Source: Candidatus Pacearchaeota archaeon
GTDB lineage: Archaea; Nanobdellota; Nanobdellia; Pacearchaeales; GW2011-AR1
Reading direction: 5' to 3'
NCBI GenBank assembly: GCA_026395775.1
Contig: JAPLYA010000077.1
Location: 1 to 6,158, forward strand
DNA length: 6,158 nt
Of the stretch, positions 1 through 5,908 are shown piece after piece (the first letter of the stretch is position 1; each line of letters begins with the position of its first letter). Both the position numbers and the translations under genes were made by a program. The notes below the pieces were generated by a model, which ran no database searches, was not told where the DNA came from, and saw only the letters and a program-made list of their open reading frames with translations.

Positions 1-1
1 A

Positions 2-3000
2 ATAGGAGATGTTTGTGATGTCTGTGCTTTAGATAGCCAAAATGATATAGACAAAGATAATATCTGCGGGAATATTGATAATTGTGCTCTTGTAGCTAAT
101 CCCTTGCAGGAAAATTTTGATAAAGATCTGTTTGGGGATGTTTGTGACCCAGATATAGATAATGATGGCATATCTAATGCTGAAGATCAGTGCGATTATA
201 CTCCTTCAAACTTTGTTGTTGGAACAAACGGGTGTGGAAAAGCAAGTTATGTGAATATTAATGAAGTTGAATTTGACAATCTGGGAACAGATATAAATGA
301 ATTTGTAGAGCTATATAATCCTACAAATGAAACAATAACATTAACTGGATGGAGAATTCAAGATTCAAGAGGGAGAATTGATATTATCTCTCATGGAAGC
401 ATAGATGCTTATGGTTATTTTGTATTTTCTGAATCACTATCAACCCTAGATTTCTTGAATAATGACAGCATTAGAATTTATGATTTAAATGGAAGCTTGA
501 TTGACGAAACTCCTTTCCTTCTAGATAATGCCGATGATGACAGAACATGGCAGAGAGAGCCAGATGCTGGAGAGCAATGGAGATTTGGCTTGTCTACAAT
601 GGGCAAGAATAACAATGCAGACATTACAAAGCCAATTGTAACTTTGCTCTTACCTATAGACAATGCTTTAATTGAAAACAGCAGTGTAGCTTTCAGTTAT
701 ACAGCAATAGATGACAAAGCTTTAGTCCTGGATTGCGGGTTTTATGGAAACTTCGACTCAAGTTTTAGAAAATGGGCAAATGAAACAACTGTTAATGGAA
801 CTATAAATGACTTTTTTGCTTGGGATATACCAGATGGAACTTATATATGGAATATTAAATGCTCAGATGGGAGCAATGAAGCATTTACAAGTACTAATAG
901 AACAATAATTGTGAATAATCCCGATGCTCCTGTATTTACAATAATCGGAAATAAAACTCTTTATGAGAATGAAACCTTGATTTTTAGTGTAAATGCAACA
1001 GATGCTGATGAAGATAATTTAACATACTCTGCTCTTAACTTGCCTATGGGAGCTAGCTTTACTAGTCAAATATTCTCCTGGCAACCAAGTTTCTCACAAG
1101 CTGGGAGCTATAATGTGACTTTTGTTGTTTCTGATTCCAAGTTAGAAACTAGAATGAATGTAAGCATAAAGGTTTTGGACGAAAATCAAGCTCCTCAACT
1201 AGTTCAAGATATTCCAAATAAATATTTTGATGAAGACAGTTATGTTGAGATTAACTTGAGTGAGTATTTTTCTGATTTAGATGGAGATGCTTTGACTTAC
1301 AAGCTGGAGAATAATACGAATATTAAAGCTAGCTTTAATGGAAATATTGCTAGATTAAATGCAACAAAAGAGTGGAGTGGATATGAAGAGCTTGTGCTTG
1401 TTGCAAGCGATTCTGAATTTGAAATAAAGAGCAATGTTTTTACTGTTGTTGTTCTTCCTGTGAATGATGCTCCTGTTTTGAAGAGTATTGTGGATATTTC
1501 TGTTAGTGAAGGACAAATTGTGAGAATAAATGCAAATGCTAGCGATGTTGATAATGAGAACTTAACTTATAGCATAAATGATACTGAATCTAGATTTATC
1601 CAACTTGAAAATGTTTTTAATTGGGAGACAAGTTACAGTGATTCTGGAACATATTACTTCAATGTTAGTGTAAGTGATGGCTTGCTTGAAGACAGCAAGA
1701 TTGTCAAAGTAAGTGTTATAGACATAAATGAGCCCCCACATTTTAATCCTATTGAAAATATAACAATAGAAGAAGATTCGGGTTGGACTAGCTTGAATAT
1801 TTCAGCTTATGATAATGATGGTAATGTAACAAGTTACGCCATTACAGCAGAAGATTTAAACAAAGTTGATTGCAGAATAGATAACTCTGGATTGCTAGAA
1901 GTCAAGCCAAACGCAAATTTCTATGGCTCTGCTTATTGTCAGATTCAAGCTAAGGATAATAGCAACTCTATAGCAAATGTTAATGTTAGTATCCAAGTTA
2001 ATAACGTAAATGATGCTCCTATAATTAAAAGTTGGAGTCCTTTGTTGGATAATATAAAAATAACAGAGGATGGAAGTCAAATGTTCTCTGTTATTTCTGA
2101 AGATATTGATAATAATCAGTCTGAGCTTGGGATAAACTGGTATGTTGGTGGCGATTTGGTTTTCCAAGGGCAAAACTACATGTTTAATGCAGATGGAAAT
2201 TCCACAACTTACAATATAAGTGTTGTTGTAGATGATAAAGAATTTTTTGTTGCAAGAAGCTGGATTCTGGAAACAAGTGATAAGCCCTTAACTGAAAAGT
2301 ATAATGGAGATACAACAAACTTTGATACAGCTAATCTGTCTAGCACTAGATTAATACTAGAGAAAGCTGGTATTGGCAAGATAGAGTTCTTAGATTATGC
2401 CAGTCTTGAGAATGTTGTTGATTTGGATAGATATTCTGAGATATTAAGAGGAACGGCTGGAATAGATACTAATATCTTCTCTAGTTTAAAAAACAAAAAA
2501 GCTAGAATAACTTTCTATAATATGGTTTATGATAAAACTCCGGCTATCTACTACAAATCGAGTTATGATGTTTCTGGAAGTGGGGCGACTCTCTGCCCAA
2601 GCAACATCTGTTCTGAAATAACAAATGCAAACAATCAAGTAAGTTTCTTGGTTTCTGGATTTTCAACTTATTTTGTTGGAGATACATTAACTTGCAGTCA
2701 GAAGTCTGGGTTTTTATGTTCTGCTAGTGAAATTTGTCTTGGGAATGTTATTGAAGCTAAGGAAGCTGGAACTTGTTGCTCGCAAAGATGCCAGATAAAC
2801 TTCGCAGATACAGAGATGTGTAAGACAAAAAATAGCAACATACTTGTTGAAATTAAAGATCCTGATGATGGAGATAAGTTTAGTGGAAATGAGACAATAT
2901 CTGGAACAATACAAATAAAAAACGAGTTTAGTGATGAAAGAGATTTTGATTACAAGATTGTTTTGTATGATTTAGCTGGCAACAAAGAAGTTGAGACAAT

Positions 3001-3718
3001 AGATGATAGCATAACTCTAGATAATGGAGATAGGGAGAATATTGATTTTAGCTTTGATAATATTGACTTAGAAAAAGAAGAATATTATATCTATGCTCTT
3101 GCTAGAGATTCTGGCAATGAAAGTTTCTGCAATGACCAGTATATTAAAGTTCAATTAGAAAGAGACAAGCATAGTGTTGTTGTGGATGTTTTTGATATCA
3201 CAGGCAACTTGGCTTGTGGCGAGTGGGTTTATCCTGAAATTAGAGTAAAAAATATTGGCAAGACAGATGAAGATGTGACTATTGTTCTTGAGAACTCGGA
3301 ACTTGGCATAAATCAAAAGAGTGATAAGTTCAATCTTGATAAAGCTGGGGGAGATGACTCTAAGAAAGAGAGATTTGCATTTATGCTTGGGGAGAATGTT
3401 TCAGGTAATTACACTCTGACTACTAGAGTAATTTACTACAATGAGCTAAGAGTTGAAAAGACTATTCAAGTTAATTGTATAAAACCAGAAATTAGGGTTC
3501 AGGAAATAGTTCAGGAAAATCTTGGAACAATCAGATTGAATAAGCAGGCTGTTAAGAACAGCTTTTTTGAAGACTTACAGTCAATAGATCCAATCACAGC
3601 AATAAACATAATCTTGATTGTGCTAATTATCTTGATATTTATTGTTATAATTGCTCTTGCTGTGAGAAGAACAAGGGTTAGAAGAACTAGAATTGTGGCA
3701 AGAGAAGAAGTTATTTGA
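2..3718 (+). CDS. Giant modular cell-surface protein, C-terminal membrane anchor (5' end outside window)
   Basis: The frame is open from base 2, so the protein starts before the window; the TTG at 104 lies inside a repeat and is not a start. Residues are counted from that TTG. The region upstream plus residues 1-40 is Asp/Cys-rich with DNC, GDVCD and DIDNDGI motifs of thrombospondin type 3 Ca-binding repeats. Residues about 46-150 resemble a lamin-tail domain (INEVEF, FVELYNP, LTGWRI). About 175-270 is an Ig-like segment. About 272-730 holds four or five cadherin/He_PIG-like repeats separated by NxAP/NEPP linkers, with DxDxD calcium-type motifs. About 863-906 is a Cys-rich knot. About 915-1130 has beta-sandwich (CARDB-like) character. 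One membrane helix follows at about 1164-1187, then an Arg-rich tail, so most of the protein should face outside. Around 30 N-x-S/T sequons suit an N-glycosylated archaeal surface protein. The likely role is adhesion or surface-layer structure (inferred). No catalytic domain is seen. Confidence 0.93.
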   Translation: MGDVCDVCALDSQNDIDKDNICGNIDNCALVANPLQENFDKDLFGDVCDPDIDNDGISNAEDQCDYTPSNFVVGTNGCGKASYVNINEVEFDNLGTDINEFVELYNPTNETITLTGWRIQDSRGRIDIISHGSIDAYGYFVFSESLSTLDFLNNDSIRIYDLNGSLIDETPFLLDNADDDRTWQREPDAGEQWRFGLSTMGKNNNADITKPIVTLLLPIDNALIENSSVAFSYTAIDDKALVLDCGFYGNFDSSFRKWANETTVNGTINDFFAWDIPDGTYIWNIKCSDGSNEAFTSTNRTIIVNNPDAPVFTIIGNKTLYENETLIFSVNATDADEDNLTYSALNLPMGASFTSQIFSWQPSFSQAGSYNVTFVVSDSKLETRMNVSIKVLDENQAPQLVQDIPNKYFDEDSYVEINLSEYFSDLDGDALTYKLENNTNIKASFNGNIARLNATKEWSGYEELVLVASDSEFEIKSNVFTVVVLPVNDAPVLKSIVDISVSEGQIVRINANASDVDNENLTYSINDTESRFIQLENVFNWETSYSDSGTYYFNVSVSDGLLEDSKIVKVSVIDINEPPHFNPIENITIEEDSGWTSLNISAYDNDGNVTSYAITAEDLNKVDCRIDNSGLLEVKPNANFYGSAYCQIQAKDNSNSIANVNVSIQVNNVNDAPIIKSWSPLLDNIKITEDGSQMFSVISEDIDNNQSELGINWYVGGDLVFQGQNYMFNADGNSTTYNISVVVDDKEFFVARSWILETSDKPLTEKYNGDTTNFDTANLSSTRLILEKAGIGKIEFLDYASLENVVDLDRYSEILRGTAGIDTNIFSSLKNKKARITFYNMVYDKTPAIYYKSSYDVSGSGATLCPSNICSEITNANNQVSFLVSGFSTYFVGDTLTCSQKSGFLCSASEICLGNVIEAKEAGTCCSQRCQINFADTEMCKTKNSNILVEIKDPDDGDKFSGNETISGTIQIKNEFSDERDFDYKIVLYDLAGNKEVETIDDSITLDNGDRENIDFSFDNIDLEKEEYYIYALARDSGNESFCNDQYIKVQLERDKHSVVVDVFDITGNLACGEWVYPEIRVKNIGKTDEDVTIVLENSELGINQKSDKFNLDKAGGDDSKKERFAFMLGENVSGNYTLTTRVIYYNELRVEKTIQVNCIKPEIRVQEIVQENLGTIRLNKQAVKNSFFEDLQSIDPITAINIILIVLIILIFIVIIALAVRRTRVRRTRIVAREEVI

Positions 3719-3726
3719 TTCTTAGA

Positions 3727-3870
3727 TTATAGGTAAAGACTAACTGCTGTTTTGTTTACTTGACTAGCAAGATTGGTAGGGGTAATTGTTTTCCAAACTT
3801 TTTTATCTCCGGAGTACAAAACGAAGTTAAAGTTTACTTTTGAAAATGATTTATTATTCTTAACTTCCGT
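3727..3870 (-). pseudogene. Start-less protein-like open frame, possible remnant or frameshifted tail
   Basis: Between the convergent stops at 3718 and 3860, the minus strand has a frame open from just after a TAG (3871-3873) to a TAA (3727-3729). Its 47 codons look like protein: TEVKNNKSFSKVNFNFV, then LYSGDKKVWKTITP, ending KTAVSLYL. The alternating hydrophobic pattern and the xVKNNxxFSxVxF...LY start recall one edge of a CARDB-like extracellular beta-sandwich, but this is a weak impression. There is no ATG or GTG and no ribosome binding site. It lies one frame away from the end of the 294-residue minus-strand gene; dropping one base near 3871 would join the two. It may be the frameshifted end of that gene, debris of a lost surface-protein gene, or chance. 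The opposite strand has many stops. Confidence 0.35.
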
Positions 3871-4744
3871 CTACAAACAGATGATTAGAAAATTTCTTGA
3901 ATTGCCCTCTTCTTTCTGTTGGGTTAAATACAGGGGCTTCCCCATTTAATTGCTTGTGCCATCTTTGCACATACCATGCGAGTGTCCAACCATCAAAAGG
4001 ATGTACTGTCACTGGATTTTCTTCTTCGTGCCCAGGGCAGTGCCTTGCTGTGTCATATAATCTTTTTTCGCAATCTCTAAGTTCATCCACTCTTTTACAT
4101 GGAGAAAAAGGATTGTTATTACAATTGACAGTTCTTATGTTTGGAACAATATTTAGGCGATCTAAGACTGTTTGTAAAGACAAAACTATTCCTTTATCTG
4201 AAATAACTGAATAGCAAGCATCTTGAATTTTGACTGGCTCTTTTCCTGGCTCATTTGAAGGTTCTGTTGAATAACAAACCGCATCCATCCCATCCCATTT
4301 ATCAAAATATCTTCCGGAAAATATTTTTCCTGGCGGTAATTCTAGAATATTTACTTCTGCACATCTTACTCTCCCGCCTAAATCTCTTAATTTTCTGGTG
4401 TGAGCGGGATCAACAGGGCAGGCTTTATAATTTATAAAAGGAAGTTGAAGTCTTGGTGGAAGGGGTTTATCATTCCACACTGGCTCTGGATTAGGTCTCT
4501 GCCAATTTTTAATGAAATGAATTAATCCCGAAGTTCCTAAATCATACATTACACTAGTCTTTCCTCCCCACCAGATATAATCTAAACAAGCTCCAAGAGC
4601 CAGGCCTTTCATTCTATCCCCTCCTAAAAGATATGCTATTCTTTCTGTTGGATTGGATGGACCGTTTATAAAAACTCTGGAATTTGGATGGAATTCACTG
4701 GTTCTAGAAGGTATCCTTACTCGGGGTTTGATAGTTTCAGTCAT
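3860..4744 (-). CDS. 294-residue soluble orphan protein, possibly methyltransferase-like
   Basis: I do not recognise a family. The ATG at 4744 follows an AGGAG (4758-4762) at a rather long spacing of 13 bases, and the stop is TAA. There is no signal peptide or membrane segment, so it should be cytoplasmic. The middle reads like a degenerate class I SAM-methyltransferase core: SVMYDLGTSG (64-73) as a motif-I-like strand and Gly loop, AEVNILELP (129-137) as the acidic strand, YFDKWDGMDAVCYSTEP (146-162) as the motif-IV-like strand, and VISDKGIVLSLQ (180-191) as the late strand. The expected GxGxG is imperfect, so this is only an inference. There are nine cysteines, four of them (208, 216, 225, 236) spaced as a possible metal site, and a Trp-rich stretch (253-262). 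It converges on the surface-protein gene and diverges from the SRP RNA gene. A protein-like frame follows its stop (3727-3870), so the annotated C-terminus may be premature. Confidence 0.8.
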   Translation of the reverse strand: MTETIKPRVRIPSRTSEFHPNSRVFINGPSNPTERIAYLLGGDRMKGLALGACLDYIWWGGKTSVMYDLGTSGLIHFIKNWQRPNPEPVWNDKPLPPRLQLPFINYKACPVDPAHTRKLRDLGGRVRCAEVNILELPPGKIFSGRYFDKWDGMDAVCYSTEPSNEPGKEPVKIQDACYSVISDKGIVLSLQTVLDRLNIVPNIRTVNCNNNPFSPCKRVDELRDCEKRLYDTARHCPGHEEENPVTVHPFDGWTLAWYVQRWHKQLNGEAPVFNPTERRGQFKKFSNHLFVDGS

Positions 4745-4814
4745 TATATTAAAGATTCTCCTGTATTTTAAAAGATTTGTGTGATAGAAAGTATACTACT
4801 GACAGCAGCATAAA

Positions 4815-4825
4815 CCTTATAAATA
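4815..4825 (+). promoter_or_regulatory. TATA box of the SRP RNA gene (possibly two-way)
   Basis: CCTTATAAATA fits the archaeal TATA consensus. Its centre (about 4821) is 23-25 bases before the 5' end of the SRP RNA as set by the closing helix (4844/4845). On the other strand the same bases read TATTTATAAGG, which could also serve the minus-strand gene starting at 4744 with a leader of about 50 bases. Confidence 0.7.
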
Positions 4826-4843
4826 GCTATAATCTAGCTTGAA

Positions 4844-5105
4844 GGCAGACTAGGCCGGCAGATTAGCTCTCTGCCATTTGCAAACGAGCTTTAGGCAGGC
4901 TGCGAGAGAGTGAGTGAGATAAAGGTCAGGAAAAGGCTTCAGAATAACGTTGATGTTTTGTCCTGCTCGATCTTGCTTTTGCGAAATGGGTCAGACCTTG
5001 ATCGGAGCAGCCCTAAACTTGAGTTAAGGTGCTTGCGGGGTTGCAAAACTGAGGATTTCTGAATATACTTATTGGTTTTTATCGAGCAAGCTCTCGAGTC
5101 TGCAC
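4844..5105 (+). ncRNA. Signal recognition particle RNA (7S RNA), archaeal long form
   Basis: This is the RNA scaffold of the SRP, which targets membrane and secreted proteins together with SRP54 and usually SRP19. Ends: GCAGACT (4845-4851) pairs with AGTCTGC (5097-5103). Alu domain: CTAGGCCGG matches the archaeal 5' consensus as I remember it. Helix 2 is GGCC (4853-4856) with GGCT (4898-4901). Helix 3 is GGCAGA (4857-4862) with TCTGCC (4870-4875). Helix 4 is TTGC (4878-4881) with GCAG (4895-4898), the last base overlapping the edge of helix 2. The two apical loops can kiss, AGCTC (4865-4869) with GAGCT (4886-4890). Helix 5 segments: CGAGAG/CTCTCG (4903-4908/5091-5096), GATAAA/TTTATC (4918-4923/5078-5083), TTCAGAA/TTCTGAA (4938-4944/5057-5063), GTTTTG/CAAAAC (4955-4960/5044-5049). 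Helix 8 is GGG/CCC (4988-4990/5011-5013) with the conserved TCAG (4991-4994) facing AGCAG (5006-5010). The apical loop is unusual and I could not place helix 6 with certainty. Exact ends are good to a few bases. Confidence 0.92.
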
Positions 5106-5112
5106 TTTTTTT
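5106..5112 (+). terminator. T-run terminator of the SRP RNA
   Basis: Seven T residues follow directly after the last bases of the RNA's closing helix, as expected for archaeal transcription termination. The run also lies just beyond the stop of the convergent minus-strand gene (TAA at 5119-5121). Confidence 0.65.
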
Positions 5113-5118
5113 AAGAAC

Positions 5119-5466
5119 TTAGGGGACAAAACATCTTGTTCTATAAAACATGTTTCTTTTTATATAAGCTGAATTTAAATCAGCTTGAGCAAGATAGGTT
5201 GCAGCTTCCCACCCCATAGTTATTGGAAAGTTTTCTTTAATAAATCTTGGATTTGTTCCTTCTGTTAATTGAGCGGGGAGAATATCAATATCAACACCCG
5301 CTTCTGAATCATTTCTTACTCTAATTATAGCATGATAATGATCTCCAAGCACCATAAACTTAAAACCAAAACCTTGTCCAGCAAATAACATTTCCAATCC
5401 AAGAAGCATACGTCTGGTTCTTTCTTCAACTTTCTTTCTATCTTGTTCAAAATCATTTTCATTCAT
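5119..5466 (-). CDS. 115-residue hypothetical protein, soluble
   Basis: No family is recognised. I start it at the ATG at 5466 (MNENDFEQD...), because GAGGAG lies 5 bases before it. A TTG four codons further upstream (5478) overlaps that site and is unlikely to be used. The N-terminus (residues about 5-25) is a highly charged helix, EQDRKKVEERTRRMLLGLEM. It is followed by GFGFKFMVLG and HAIIRVRND, which look like paired beta strands, then VDIDILP, and a helical C-terminal third ending FYRTRCFVP. There is no signal peptide or membrane helix. The composition suggests a small alpha/beta cytoplasmic protein. It converges on the SRP RNA gene, whose T-run ends 7 bases beyond its stop, and diverges from the membrane-protein cluster starting at 5517. 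Function unknown; the clean ribosome site and natural composition argue it is real. Confidence 0.78.
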   Translation of the reverse strand: MNENDFEQDRKKVEERTRRMLLGLEMLFAGQGFGFKFMVLGDHYHAIIRVRNDSEAGVDIDILPAQLTEGTNPRFIKENFPITMGWEAATYLAQADLNSAYIKRNMFYRTRCFVP

Positions 5467-5470
5467 GTTT

Positions 5471-5476
5471 CTCCTC
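5471..5476 (-). promoter_or_regulatory. Ribosome binding site fixing the start at 5466
   Basis: GAGGAG on the minus strand is followed by AAAC and then ATG (5466). It favours the ATG over the in-frame TTG at 5478, which overlaps it. Confidence 0.65.
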
Positions 5477-5487
5477 AATTAACAACA

Positions 5488-5495
5488 TTTTTAAA
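5488..5495 (+). promoter_or_regulatory. TATA-like box for the leaderless membrane cluster
   Basis: TTTTTAAA is centred about 25 bases before the ATG at 5517, the spacing expected if transcription starts at or next to that ATG, which has no Shine-Dalgarno sequence. On the other strand it reads TTTAAAAA, also about 25 bases from the ATG at 5466. That gene has a ribosome site, which would be lost if transcription began at its ATG, so use in that direction is less likely. Confidence 0.5.
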
Positions 5496-5516
5496 CTTAT
5501 CCTTCTTATTGCTTTA

Positions 5517-5624
5517 ATGAATAAAAAAGGGGCACTCTGGTTTTGGGATATTTTAAAATGGGCATTTTTAATTTTAGCTGTTCTGTTCTTTATATGGCTT
5601 GCTAAACAATTAAAATGGATTTAA
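5517..5624 (+). CDS. 35-residue single-helix membrane protein
   Basis: The ATG at 5517 opens a 35-codon frame ending in TAA (5622-5624), which overlaps the next gene's start by 10 bases. The peptide is MNKKGALWFWDILKW, then a hydrophobic helix (residues about 14-30, AFLILAVLFFIWLA) and KQLKWI. It has Lys residues at both ends and four Trp near the helix ends, as expected of a small membrane-spanning protein. There is no Shine-Dalgarno site. A TATA-like box (5488-5495) at -25 suggests a leaderless message. The overlap implies translational coupling to the 97-residue protein downstream. Function is unknown; a partner or small subunit of the neighbouring membrane proteins is only a guess. Its shortness is the main reason for doubt. 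Confidence 0.6.
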   Translation: MNKKGALWFWDILKWAFLILAVLFFIWLAKQLKWI

Positions 5625-5908
5625 AAAGAATAATTATAAATGTAATTAAAGTAATATACCTACTGATTATCCTCTTTGTGGTATATCAAATTTTAAAAGC
5701 AATATTTGGTGGAAGTTGGGAAACTGAAAATATAATAATTGCTGGAATGGGTGTTGTGTTAGCAGGATTGTTTGCTATTGTGGGTTTTTTGATAAATCAG
5801 GGAAAATGCTTGGGGATGCTAGAAGAAAGAACCAAGAATATTGGCGACAGCTTAATCAATTTGGGCAGAGATTTTAAAAATCATTTGGATGGAAAGCATA
5901 AAAGATGA
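5615..5908 (+). CDS. 97-residue protein with two membrane helices and a charged tail
   Basis: No family is recognised. Two transmembrane helices are clear: residues about 8-31 (INVIKVIYLLIILFVVYQIL) and about 39-61 (IIIAGMGVVLAGLFAIVGFL). They are joined by a short loop, FGGSWETEN. The C-terminal 35 residues, EERTKNIGDSLINLGRDFKN and onward to KHKR, form a charged amphipathic helix that should face the cytoplasm together with the N-terminus by the positive-inside rule. Its ATG lies inside the last codons of the 35-residue gene (10-base overlap), and its TGA overlaps the ATG of the next gene (ATGA). It has no ribosome site of its own, so translation is probably coupled across the cluster. The neighbours suggest an envelope role, perhaps with the pilin-like protein, but this is inferred from position only. 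Confidence 0.78.
   Translation: MDLKRIIINVIKVIYLLIILFVVYQILKAIFGGSWETENIIIAGMGVVLAGLFAIVGFLINQGKCLGMLEERTKNIGDSLINLGRDFKNHLDGKHKR

Noticed and set aside
104..106. TTG as the start of the large surface protein
   Set aside because: It falls inside a thrombospondin-type repeat (NPLQENFDKD), and the same frame is open with matching repeat motifs back to base 2.
478..663. Minus-strand open frame of 61 codons
   Set aside because: It is antisense to the lamin-tail region of the surface protein, with no ribosome site and no protein-like features.
1895..2914. Two minus-strand open frames (1895-2173 and 2714-2914)
   Set aside because: Both are antisense to well-supported domain-bearing coding sequence, and their composition looks like a reverse-complement shadow.
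3799..3804. Run of six T as a terminator of the surface-protein gene
   Set aside because: It is short and 80 bases past the stop. It also lies inside the protein-like minus-strand frame as an AAA AAA codon pair, so I cannot support it as a separate feature.
3897..4437. Two plus-strand open frames (3897-4214 and 4255-4437)
   Set aside because: They are shadows of the 294-residue minus-strand gene. That gene is longer, has a ribosome site, and has a coherent protein composition.
4921..4945. GGTCAGGAAAAGG as an alternative SRP helix-8 motif
   Set aside because: It lacks the partner AGCAG strand and sits in the 5' strand of helix 5, next to a 7-bp pairing with 5057-5063.
5016..5025. Palindrome AACTTGAGTT as an operator
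   Set aside because: It lies inside the SRP RNA just after helix 8 and is better read as a weak 3-bp hairpin or a single-stranded joint.
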